The position numbers and the translations under genes were made by a program. The notes below the pieces were generated by a model. It saw only the letters and a list, made by a program, of their open reading frames with translations. It did not search any database and was not told the DNA's origin. From the NCBI GenBank assembly GCA_019420585.1, contig JAHZGX010000012.1, forward strand, positions 1-64,000: a DNA stretch of 64,000 nucleotides, in the 5' to 3' direction. Source of the stretch: Prevotellaceae bacterium. Lineage in GTDB: Bacteria; Bacteroidota; Bacteroidia; Bacteroidales; Bacteroidaceae. Of the stretch, positions 26,637 through 34,812 are shown piece after piece; the stretch's first letter is position 1, and each line of letters opens with the position of its first letter.

Positions 26637-27059
26637 TTATTTATTAAAAACCCTTCGCAACACATGCAGCCGTCTGACAGAATGACCGATAAGCAACAAA
26701 GTGAAAACAATCCCTAACTTATAATGCAAAAGTCCCACATGCGTATTGGCCCCCATAATACCCAAAAGCATAATGCCTGTTGCCGTAACGGCAAAGGCAA
26801 GCACAGCCAGCAGAATGGTTATCTGGCGCTTCTTGCGTAACGTTTCATCCCGCAATCCCTTCATCCATGCCTTGTGAGTATATAGATGCTGAATAACCAA
26901 ATAAACGAATATGGCGGAGATAAGTATATGCACAAAAGCACACAGTTCCCATATTTGATGATTATTGTCATGACCGGCAATATGAAACCCAAACCCGGTA
27001 ACTGCAGTCATCAACCCAAGTGGGTATAAGGCCAAATCTATTACGAATACCTTTTTCAT
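26637..27059 (-). CDS. Four-helix membrane protein (DUF4405-like)
   Basis: The 140-residue product has four hydrophobic helices. Histidines occur in or next to them (FGFHIAGHDNNHQIWE, FVHILISAIFVY, THVGLLHYKLG, LIGHSVRRLH). This arrangement resembles DUF4405/cytochrome b561-type membrane proteins that bind haem between helices; haem binding here is inference. It starts an apparent operon with the DUF1349 lipoprotein and the winged-helix protein. Confidence 0.7.
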   Translation of the reverse strand: MKKVFVIDLALYPLGLMTAVTGFGFHIAGHDNNHQIWELCAFVHILISAIFVYLVIQHLYTHKAWMKGLRDETLRKKRQITILLAVLAFAVTATGIMLLGIMGANTHVGLLHYKLGIVFTLLLIGHSVRRLHVLRRVFNK

Positions 27060-27161
27060 TTATCTATACTGAATTTCACAAACTCTCCTATTCTGCCTGC
27101 TGTTTAACTTGTCTGATTTCCGAGCATCCATTGTACGTACATTTCACTTTCGTGGGGCACC

Positions 27162-27169
27162 CAAACATA
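27162..27169 (-). promoter_or_regulatory. -7 promoter element TATGTTTG (minus strand)
   Basis: Exact TAnnTTTG on the minus strand, about 100 bp before the membrane-protein start at 27059. Confidence 0.55.
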
Positions 27170-27239
27170 GCATGTCCTCTACTCATAACACATACTCCAA
27201 CTCACGCGACTGCGTCCCAAGCATATTTGAGGACAGCCA

Positions 27240-28199
27240 TTATGATAGAATCAGAAGAATATCCTCCTCACTTTTACCCAATATCCCCGCAATTTCCTGA
27301 ATTGACTTTCCAGACTCTTTCAGGCTCCCAATCATTACACGAAGCATCTCAGACTGTTCTTTCAATTGTACATCCTGCTCCTCCAGCCTGGCATCCTGTT
27401 CCTCCAGTTTGGCATCCTGCTCCTTTAATCTTCGATCACGCTCCATGATGGCAGTATCACGGTCTTCCAACTCCCGGAAATATTCGTCCTCTACATTCAT
27501 CTGATAACGCATCTCTGGGTCGGCAGCAGCAGACTGAAGTCGGCGCACCACATATTCCATATCATTGTCACCTTCAAACTGCCCATCGTCAAGACGCAAC
27601 ACCTTGTTGTCATCGGCTACATTGGCCTGATCAAAGACAGACAGCACCTGTTCCAAACGATTGTTTACTTGTCCATGAAGCAGAGGAATCTGCACGATTA
27701 TGCTATCATGTTGCAAACTCTCCACGAAAGGGTCGGGCATTCCCTCTGTCACTTCGTTGTTGTCATAATCATAAGCCTTATGATTAACATAGATGACAGG
27801 AGCAGTGATGTTGCCCACTCTGTGCCCCAGAATGTAAATGGCTACCATGGGAATACCATAACGGGCGGGAGGCTCTCCTATCATGTTTTCTTCATTATTA
27901 TATTGGAGCGCAAGGTAACGGCGAAAACGCAGGGTTTCCGTTGGCAACCAAGTTTTCTGTAACTCAATAAGCATGAGACGGGGTGCGCCTTCCTCATCCA
28001 TCACAGTAGCGGCAAAGTCGATACGGAACATAGATATAGCCTCATGACGAGTGACATTGGCATACTCGTTCCGTCGGGTCTTCACGCTCACCACCTTCTT
28101 CTTCAAAAGTGCCGAGAGAATAGTGCGCGCAATACGCTCATCCTCCATAAGATACTTGAACACCGCATCGTAAAGTGGGTTGGCCACGTATACCACCAT
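27240..28199 (-). CDS. PD-(D/E)XK nuclease-family transposase-like (Rpn-type) protein
   Basis: The 319-residue protein starts VVYVANPLYDAVFKYLMEDE and has FRIDFAATVMDEEGAPRLML-IELQK, the D...(E/Q)xK arrangement of the PDDEXK_2/Rpn family. These are often annotated as transposases, but some Rpn proteins promote RecA-independent recombination. After residue 240 there is a charged coiled coil with repeated EEQDA(K/R)L heptads, then a small helix-turn-helix-like end (SIQEIAGILGKSEEDILLIL). No terminal inverted repeats are evident around it. Confidence 0.85.
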   Translation of the reverse strand: MVVYVANPLYDAVFKYLMEDERIARTILSALLKKKVVSVKTRRNEYANVTRHEAISMFRIDFAATVMDEEGAPRLMLIELQKTWLPTETLRFRRYLALQYNNEENMIGEPPARYGIPMVAIYILGHRVGNITAPVIYVNHKAYDYDNNEVTEGMPDPFVESLQHDSIIVQIPLLHGQVNNRLEQVLSVFDQANVADDNKVLRLDDGQFEGDNDMEYVVRRLQSAAADPEMRYQMNVEDEYFRELEDRDTAIMERDRRLKEQDAKLEEQDARLEEQDVQLKEQSEMLRVMIGSLKESGKSIQEIAGILGKSEEDILLILS

Positions 28200-28381
28200 A
28201 ATTCTATCTTCGTTTTCTGTTGATACCTACTTAATGAATATACCTAACGTATTGCAAACCTACGAATTTTCCGCGAGACAGCCAAGGGAACAGGGTTGTA
28301 TTTCTCATGCCGCCTGCCTTCATGCCGCCATAAGCAGTCCCTATATCGCATCAAGAACATCTCTCTCACGAAATAGTTTCG

Positions 28382-28389
28382 TATATTTG
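28382..28389 (+). promoter_or_regulatory. -7 promoter element TATATTTG
   Basis: Exact TAnnTTTG, 44 bp before pabB. Confidence 0.6.
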
Positions 28390-28433
28390 CCGAACATTTC
28401 ACGAACATATTACAGAGTAATCCACTCTTCACA

Positions 28434-29435
28434 ATGATAAGACAGGAATTTGTAAAACAGATTAATAAACTGGCCATCGATGGCGAATCGTTCTTATTCA
28501 TCATCAATTATCAAGGCAGCAGGGCATACATCAGGAAACTCTCTGAAATAAACCCCTCGGAATGTCTGTATGACTTCAACGGAAAGACAAATGCCCGCCT
28601 CCTGCCCCATCCACCCATATCAACAGGAATAGAATGGAAAATGAAGAGTCCCCAGTATGCCTCTTACCGGCAATCCTTTGACATTGTAAGACAGAACATT
28701 CTGGCCGGAAACAGCTATCTCACCAATCTCACTTGCCAAATTCCCGTACATTGCAACCTCTCGCTTCGCGATATATTCCTGCTTGTCCAAGGAAAATACA
28801 AATTGTTCCTGCACAAGGATGTCTGCAGCACAAGCTCTTTTGTATGCTTCTCCCCAGAAACTTTCATACAATTAAGGGACGGACGAATCTACTCTTATCC
28901 CATGAAAGGAACCATGGATGCATCTGTAAAGGAAGCAAGGAAAAGACTGATGGAAAACAAGAAAGAGGCAGCTGAACACGCCACCATCGTTGACCTGATA
29001 CGCAATGACCTGAGCCGTGTGGCCACGGAAGTAAGAGTGGACCGGTATCGCTATACGGACGTGCTGCACACCAACAGGGGAGACATCCTGCAAAGCAGTT
29101 CCCAGATAAGCGGAAAGTTACCAGATGACTACAGGCAACACATAGGCGACATACTAGCCACCCAACTGCCGGCCGGGAGCATCACAGGCGCGCCAAAGGA
29201 TAAAACCATGCACATCATCCATGAAGCAGAGAAATATGACAGGGGGTTCTACACGGGTGTCATGGGCATCTGCAAAAATGGAATCCTAGACTCCGCCGTG
29301 ATGATTCGCTTCATCGAACAGAATGGGCAGGACTTGGTCTTCAAGGCAGGAGGGGGCATCACCTACAAAAGTGTGTGCGCAAAGGAATACAAAGAAATAC
29401 TGCAAAAGGTATACTTACCCATCAAAAGGCAATGA
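28434..29435 (+). CDS. pabB: Aminodeoxychorismate synthase component I
   Basis: The 333-residue protein is the chorismate-binding domain: NILAGNSYLTNLT, YPMKGTMDASVKEARKRLME, ATIVDLIRNDLSRVA, LPAGSITGAPKDKT and MIRFIEQNG are all hallmarks. With a glutamine amidotransferase (PabA, not seen here) it makes 4-amino-4-deoxychorismate for folate synthesis. It lacks the long N-terminal domain of TrpE, as PabB proteins of Bacteroidales do. The TGA overlaps the pabC start (ATGA at 29432-29435), so both are translated together. Confidence 0.93.
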   Translation: MIRQEFVKQINKLAIDGESFLFIINYQGSRAYIRKLSEINPSECLYDFNGKTNARLLPHPPISTGIEWKMKSPQYASYRQSFDIVRQNILAGNSYLTNLTCQIPVHCNLSLRDIFLLVQGKYKLFLHKDVCSTSSFVCFSPETFIQLRDGRIYSYPMKGTMDASVKEARKRLMENKKEAAEHATIVDLIRNDLSRVATEVRVDRYRYTDVLHTNRGDILQSSSQISGKLPDDYRQHIGDILATQLPAGSITGAPKDKTMHIIHEAEKYDRGFYTGVMGICKNGILDSAVMIRFIEQNGQDLVFKAGGGITYKSVCAKEYKEILQKVYLPIKRQ

Positions 29436-30034
29436 GCATGGAACCGGAATTTGTGGAGTCCATCAAGATAAAGGACGGCAAGGCCGTTGGGGTATCCTAC
29501 CATCAGGCACGAATGTCAAGAACCATTCGGCACTTATTTCCAGAAAAACCAATACCCAACCTGGAAGAAGCACTGTCTCCCACGCCGGATATGCACTTCC
29601 ACAAAGCAAGAGTCATATACAATGCACAAGGAATCAAGGATATACAATACACGCCCTATGCCATGCGTAAGATACATTCCTTGAAGATGGTCAAGGACGA
29701 CAACATCTGTTACCCATTCAAGAGCACAGACCGCTCCCGGCTAAACATGTTGTCCGCAAAAAAGGAGGAGTGCGATGAAATCATCATCATGAAGCAAGGG
29801 CTTGTCACCGACACGTCCTTCACCAACATTGCCATACTCGAAGGCAGGAAATGGATTACCCCTAGACACCCCCTGCTCCCTGGCACAAAACGGGCATATC
29901 TGTTGGAAGCGGGCCTCATGGAAGAGGCCGACATAACATTTTGCCGCCTGATGAAAGCAGAGAAAGTGTGCTTATTCAACGCCATGATTGAACTGAGCGA
30001 GATAACGTTGACTCCCCTGGACATCAGTACATGA
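29432..30034 (+). CDS. pabC: Aminodeoxychorismate lyase-like aminotransferase class IV
   Basis: Start at 29432 (MSMEPEFVESIKIKDGKAVG) overlaps the pabB stop. The 200-residue product has the PLP-enzyme class IV features YPFKSTDRSRLNML, with a likely catalytic Lys, and GLVTDTSFTNIAI followed by TPRHPLLPGTKR. PabC releases pyruvate from aminodeoxychorismate to give 4-aminobenzoate. It is shorter than many PabC proteins, as is common for this two-gene arrangement in the phylum. Confidence 0.88.
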   Translation: MSMEPEFVESIKIKDGKAVGVSYHQARMSRTIRHLFPEKPIPNLEEALSPTPDMHFHKARVIYNAQGIKDIQYTPYAMRKIHSLKMVKDDNICYPFKSTDRSRLNMLSAKKEECDEIIIMKQGLVTDTSFTNIAILEGRKWITPRHPLLPGTKRAYLLEAGLMEEADITFCRLMKAEKVCLFNAMIELSEITLTPLDIST

Positions 30035-30344
30035 CAGCAAACAACCACACCACACATTGCAAACCTTGAATCCTCTTACATATTCCAAGAAAAAGACACT
30101 TCTTCCCGAAAAGCCTGCTCTGATGGCCAAAAGCCTCCTAAATAACCAGATGGTCGGCAGGCTATGGTTTGTACACTTTCCTTACGGTTGCCATATACAT
30201 TTCACAATAAAACTTCATAAGACCAGGATTATTTATTACTTTTGTGGTGCAGAACAGCAGATAAAAATATAAAGAACCCAAGCCATCAAAACAAAACAGC
30301 ATATTTCGCAGGAAGCAGAGCAGCACCCGCCCCACCCCACGTCC
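30035..30344. other. Intergenic stretch upstream of flavoprotein gene
   Basis: The region contains one clear promoter motif, TACTTTTG at 30237-30244. No open frame in the first 200 bp has protein character, and no strong terminator was found after pabC. Confidence 0.4.
30237..30244 (+). promoter_or_regulatory. -7 promoter element TACTTTTG
   Basis: Exact TAnnTTTG, about 100 bp before the flavoprotein start at 30345. Confidence 0.5.
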
Positions 30345-31565
30345 ATGCACATTGCCATCGTGGGTGGAGGTGCGGCAGGATTTTTCGCTGCCATCAGAGT
30401 GAAGCAACGCTTTCCGGACTCCCAAGTAGACATCTATGAAAGAGGGCAACGGGTGCTGGCCAAGGTGAGTATCACAGGTGGCGGACGCTGCAACCTGACA
30501 AACTCCTTCAAGGGAGTCACCGACCTCCGACAAGTGTACCCACGGGGGCATCAGTTGGTAAAAAGACTATTCTGCAGGTTTGACCACCTGGATACCTATG
30601 AATGGTTTGAGAGAGAAGGAGTCAAACTGGTGACTCAGGATGACGAATGTGTGTTTCCCTGTTCACAAGATGCCATGAGCATTGTCAGATGCCTGACTTA
30701 CAAGGCTCATGGACTGGGAATCAGCATCCACACGGGATATACCCTAATCGGATTGATACGAAATGATGAGGGCATGCCATTCACGCTCACCTTCCGAAAT
30801 GGGAAAGAGATACCAGCCGACAGGGTGATTATCACCACAGGAGGAACACCACGTGCAGAAGGGCTTGCCTATCTGGAAAAACTGGGACACAATGTAGAGA
30901 TACCCGTGCCATCGCTATTCACACTGCAAGTGGATGACAATGCCTTCAGGGAACTGATGGGCTGTGTAGTGGATGGTGTCACGCTGTCTATTCCCTCCAC
31001 AAAGTTCAAAGCCGAGGGTGCTTTGCTCGTTACACACTGGGGAATAAGTGGTCCGGCCACGCTGAAATTGTCCTCACACGCAGCGCGGCATCTGCATGAG
31101 CATGCTTATCAAGAAACCATCAGCGTGAATTGGGTGAACGAGCGTAACTGTTCCATTCTGGAAGAAAAACTTAAGGATATCATTGCCAAATTCCCCCAAA
31201 AACAATTGACCAACGTGCATCCCTTTGGCCTACCGGCCAGATTGTGGCAATACTTGACTAGGAAAAGTGGTTTTGCCCCGGAAAGGAAATGGGCAGAAAT
31301 TGGGAAAAAGGGAATAAACAAGTTAGTGGAGACACTGACCAACGATTGTTACTGCACAAACGGCAAAGGCACATACAAGGAAGAGTTTGTCACTTGTGGC
31401 GGCATATCCCTCAAGAGCATTGACCCGAATACCCTGGAGAGCCGCTCTTGCCCCGGTCTGTACTTTGCAGGAGAAGTGCTTGACATTGATGCCGTGACAG
31501 GAGGGTTCAACCTGCAGGCTGCATGGACCACCGGTTTTATCGTAGGTGAGAGCATACGTCCCTGA
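30345..31565 (+). CDS. HI0933/YhiN-family FAD-dependent oxidoreductase
   Basis: The 406-residue protein begins HIAIVGGGAAGFFAAIRVKQ, a dinucleotide-binding loop, and has VSITGGGRCNLTNS, RVIITTGGTPRAEGLAYLEK and, near the end, FAGEVLDIDAVTGGFNLQAA. These define the HI0933-like (aminoacetone oxidase family) flavoproteins. The physiological substrate is not known for the family. The gene stands alone and is followed at 31616 by the repeat element. Confidence 0.92.
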   Translation: MHIAIVGGGAAGFFAAIRVKQRFPDSQVDIYERGQRVLAKVSITGGGRCNLTNSFKGVTDLRQVYPRGHQLVKRLFCRFDHLDTYEWFEREGVKLVTQDDECVFPCSQDAMSIVRCLTYKAHGLGISIHTGYTLIGLIRNDEGMPFTLTFRNGKEIPADRVIITTGGTPRAEGLAYLEKLGHNVEIPVPSLFTLQVDDNAFRELMGCVVDGVTLSIPSTKFKAEGALLVTHWGISGPATLKLSSHAARHLHEHAYQETISVNWVNERNCSILEEKLKDIIAKFPQKQLTNVHPFGLPARLWQYLTRKSGFAPERKWAEIGKKGINKLVETLTNDCYCTNGKGTYKEEFVTCGGISLKSIDPNTLESRSCPGLYFAGEVLDIDAVTGGFNLQAAWTTGFIVGESIRP

Positions 31566-31615
31566 TTCGTCATCTGCACGCGCACAAGGAAGTGCAATCC
31601 CATTCCCATTCTGGC

Positions 31616-32033
31616 TCATCGGATAAATCTAAGGGGATGCTTCTTTAATTCATCAATAAAATTCTACTTTCCGTTCTTGTTCCGCTTCAACTGATATTGA
31701 ATCATTGTGCTTGATTGGTGTTGATGGTTATACTTCATGCCTGCCCTCTCTCGCCCTCTTGGCCTCCCGGACAGGCCGTGGCAACGACGTGCCAACGGGC
31801 TTTTTGTACGCAGTGCAAATTTATCAAGTCATTCAAGGGGCGTAACCAAGTCATTTAAGGGTGGTAATCAAGTCATTTGCGAGCGAAAACAAGTCACTTG
31901 CGAAGGGGCAAAGCCACTTCGGAACAGGGAGGGCGACTCTTTAGGGCAAGCCTAAGAGGTGGCGCTGGCAAAAAGTTCTTCCTTTTCAGAATCGCTAACT
32001 TATACGCTTATCCCCCCTGGATTTATCGGGTGA
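31616..32033 (+). repeat. MITE-like element, full copy C
   Basis: This 418-bp block has imperfect terminal inverted repeats, 17 of 21 positions matching: TCATCGGATAAATCTAAGGGG at the left, and the complement of CCCCCTGGATTTATCGGGTGA at the right. The same sequence occurs inverted at 8549-8964 and truncated at 8209-8456. Inside, CAAGTCA recurs at 31825, 31847, 31869 and 31890 with 22-, 22- and 21-bp spacing. A G+C-rich hairpin region (GGCCTCCCGGACAGGCC and GTGGCAACGACGTGCCA) precedes TTTTT at about 31801. No coding potential is seen. Confidence 0.85.
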
Positions 32034-32127
32034 GACCCCATTATCACTATTACATATAGCGCGAGGAGACCGGTACATCACCAGTCCCCCCACTCTTTAT
32101 GAGAATCTGGAAAGAGAACAACACCTC

Positions 32128-32703
32128 TCAACAGGAGTACAGATCCACGTTGACATCAAAGGGACTGTCAAAATCCCTCAATAGTGCATGCTTGGTGTCC
32201 TTCTCCGAAAGAATGGCCTGCCCGGTAGGGATTCGCCATTCAATACCGAGACTGTCATCCAGGATGGAGATTCCTCCGTCAGACTCCGGATGGTAGAAAT
32301 TGTCACACTTATACTGGAACACAGCCGTCTCGCTGAGCACAGCGAAACCGTGGGCAAAACCTCGAGGCACGAAAAACTGCCTGTGATTGTCCTCTGTAAG
32401 TTCCACTGCCACATGCTTGCCATACGTAGGAGAACCCTTGCGTATGTCCACAGCCACGTCCAGCACAGCACCTCTCACACAGCGCACCAACTTGCTCTGT
32501 GTGTATGGGGGGCACTGGAAATGCAGGCCGCGCATCACCCCATACGAACTCATGCTCTCATTGTCCTGGCAAAAGCGTATGGGCCGAACCTTCTCGTCAA
32601 ACTCTCTTTGACTGAAACTCTCAAAGAAATAGCCTCTTGCGTCCTTGAAGATACGTGGTTCTATGATGACCACGCCATCGATTTCGGTCTTTATTACATC
32701 CAT
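32128..32703 (-). CDS. rfbC: dTDP-4-dehydrorhamnose 3,5-epimerase
   Basis: The 191-residue cupin-fold enzyme has VIIEPRIFKDARGYFFESF, VMRGLHFQCPPYTQSKLVRC with the catalytic His61, and FFVPRGFAHGFAVLSE. It makes dTDP-4-dehydro-L-rhamnose for surface polysaccharides. Length is normal. The other rfb genes (A, B, D) are not adjacent; the upstream gene on the same strand is a glycosidase 92 bp away. Confidence 0.95.
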   Translation of the reverse strand: MDVIKTEIDGVVIIEPRIFKDARGYFFESFSQREFDEKVRPIRFCQDNESMSSYGVMRGLHFQCPPYTQSKLVRCVRGAVLDVAVDIRKGSPTYGKHVAVELTEDNHRQFFVPRGFAHGFAVLSETAVFQYKCDNFYHPESDGGISILDDSLGIEWRIPTGQAILSEKDTKHALLRDFDSPFDVNVDLYSC

Positions 32704-32794
32704 TATCTTTTGTGTCTGTTTTCTTTGTTTGGCAACGTCTTTTCATCGAAAGCAGGAGGGCGCGCCATTTCCTTTCTACTCCTGCACATTACTT

Positions 32795-34726
32795 TCACCA
32801 AGCATCGGGGCCATGGTCATGACCACGTGCTCGTTGTGGTTTCTGGTCATAGGGAGCCTGCACACCCGCATGTATGCTGTATAGTACGCGCGCACTCTCC
32901 ATCATGGCTTGAGTCTGTTCAGAATAAGGACAGTCGGTCACATCAATGCAGCCGCAGTTATAATTCTCTCCGTCAAAGCGCCCCATCACATCCTGGTCAT
33001 ACCATGTGAAATAAGCCGTACCGATAAGACCAGGATGGGCATAACCATTCTCTACGTAATAGCGGTAGGCCACCCCGCGCTCTGCCTGTGAGTTGACCTG
33101 CCACAAGGACTGTCCCTGGCCACGGTCAACAGAGCCGAAATGGAACTCGCCAATCATCATGGGCAGACCCGACTGACGCAGCACGCGGTCAAGCAAGCGA
33201 TGCTCGGGAGAGAGGGAGTAGCAGTTGAAACTGAGTACATCAAACACCTTGCCGCAGATGCCTAGCAATGTCTCGTTGACATCATACACGCTGGCAAAGC
33301 GGTAGCCCAGGCAAAGGTGATTGGGATCAAACTCCGTCTGCGCCTTCTTGACAGCCTCAATATAACGTTGGAAACAGTCATAGACAAATGCCCTGCGCTG
33401 TTCCTTGGTATCACCATTCCTGCCGAGCCAATCCTTCAAGGCTGTCTTGATACCCCGATCCTCCCCATCAAGTATCATCTGACAGAGCCTCTGTTCCTGC
33501 CCTATCCACGAAGGTTCGTTTCCCATGAAATACCCGATAAGCCAAGGATTGTCCTTGTTGAGAGTTATGGTTGGCAGAAGCGACTCACGCAAACGCTTCT
33601 CGAAATCCTCACCATATACGTCTCCCAGCCCCATCAGCCTGCTGTCGGCTCCTGCAGGATAGAAGGTACAGGTAATGGCCTTGCGCCGCTGCTGCTCCAG
33701 ATTCTTATCCGACCAGTTGCCTATGGTGTTTACTCCCCACTTGTCCATTCTTTTGAATGTCAGTTCGGCAGCCTTCACCTCTGCATCCTCGCCGAAACGT
33801 CTCTCACGGTTCCACAGAGCATATCGTGCTGTGGTGGTTCCATTTCGTCCTTTACCGAGGAAGCGTTCAGGGGGTAGGCACTTTATCATGCCTTTCCGTT
33901 TCTCCACGTCACGCACGTCTCCCCCACCCAACGTGTACACACAATCCACACCTACGGAAAGGAAGAGATACCCTTCAGGGTCAACAAACCACCAGCGACC
34001 ATCCACCAGGGCAGTACGGAAGAACCCTGTCCCCTGGTCATAACGGTGAGCCAAATAGCCTCCGTATTTGGAATATCCGTAAAGATGTTCCGTGGAAACC
34101 GGTTCGTCTTCCTCCTCCTGCCAACGCTTACGCAGTTGCTTGAGAGAGGTTGACTTTCCCTTCCAGTTGACAAGATTGGACTGTCCGAACTCATCCACCG
34201 CCGGACGCTTGCCTAAATAGGCATCTCCGGGATCTTCCACGGACAGACTCACATTGCGTATTTCTATCTGCTGTTTGCCGATAGGAGCACGCATACGAAC
34301 CCCGATGGAATCCACATGAGTCATGGGTCCAACGTTCCCGCCTAGGTTTATCCAACCCGTGAAACGTGGTTTGTTGTAAGTAGCGGCCATGTCTATGGCC
34401 GATGCCGGTGGCTGACTGTAATAAATCAGAGGGATAGCCAGGCGGTTCCATTGCCCCGGGACATAAGAATGTATGCGCACCTCGTCATAACCGTGCCCAG
34501 TGGTGAATCCCTGAAAAAAACGCTGTGCTGTGGACACACGGTATTCCACCACCACATAATTATATTTTGTCCAGTCTGTAGGCAAGTCCGGATTGATGTC
34601 ATGGAGCGCAATCTTTGCACCGGACATCTCCTTGCTCGGGTCAAACTTGATAACGTGCTTGCCGGCATTCATATTCATGGACACCAACGCCAACAGACCG
34701 GCAGCAATCAAAAAGGAACTCTTCAT
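32795..34726 (-). CDS. Secreted clan GH-A glycosidase (beta-agarase-like)
   Basis: The 643-residue protein has a signal peptide (FLIAAGLLALVSMNMNA), an N-terminal beta-sandwich (residues 25-170) and a TIM-barrel domain. WWFVDPEGYLFLSVGVDCV is reminiscent of GH50/GH86 beta-agarases. GYFMGNEPSWIG would carry the acid/base Glu and MMIGEFHFG the nucleophile Glu, as in clan GH-A. The substrate is probably a beta-linked polysaccharide, but agar cannot be asserted. It is not next to SusC/SusD genes. The gene ends with a long charged C terminus (QRARGHDHGPDAW). Confidence 0.75.
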   Translation of the reverse strand: MKSSFLIAAGLLALVSMNMNAGKHVIKFDPSKEMSGAKIALHDINPDLPTDWTKYNYVVVEYRVSTAQRFFQGFTTGHGYDEVRIHSYVPGQWNRLAIPLIYYSQPPASAIDMAATYNKPRFTGWINLGGNVGPMTHVDSIGVRMRAPIGKQQIEIRNVSLSVEDPGDAYLGKRPAVDEFGQSNLVNWKGKSTSLKQLRKRWQEEEDEPVSTEHLYGYSKYGGYLAHRYDQGTGFFRTALVDGRWWFVDPEGYLFLSVGVDCVYTLGGGDVRDVEKRKGMIKCLPPERFLGKGRNGTTTARYALWNRERRFGEDAEVKAAELTFKRMDKWGVNTIGNWSDKNLEQQRRKAITCTFYPAGADSRLMGLGDVYGEDFEKRLRESLLPTITLNKDNPWLIGYFMGNEPSWIGQEQRLCQMILDGEDRGIKTALKDWLGRNGDTKEQRRAFVYDCFQRYIEAVKKAQTEFDPNHLCLGYRFASVYDVNETLLGICGKVFDVLSFNCYSLSPEHRLLDRVLRQSGLPMMIGEFHFGSVDRGQGQSLWQVNSQAERGVAYRYYVENGYAHPGLIGTAYFTWYDQDVMGRFDGENYNCGCIDVTDCPYSEQTQAMMESARVLYSIHAGVQAPYDQKPQRARGHDHGPDAW

Positions 34727-34760
34727 ATTCCGTTGTTCTTGTCCTGTTCTTGTTTTTAGG

Positions 34761-34802
34761 AAAAAAGCAAGCCGGCATACATAATACGTACACCGGCTTG
34801 CC
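34761..34802 (-). terminator. oadB rho-independent terminator
   Basis: On the minus strand GCAAGCCGG and CCGGCTTGC form a perfect 9-bp stem (34767-34775 with 34793-34801), followed by TTTTTT. It lies 11 bp after the oadB stop. Confidence 0.92.
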
Positions 34803-34812
34803 TATATTAGTG

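Noticed and set aside
31825..31897. CAAGTCA units looked like a CRISPR array
   Set aside because: The repeated unit is only about 7-10 bp, the spacing is 22 bp, there are no unique spacers of 30 bp or more and no cas genes.
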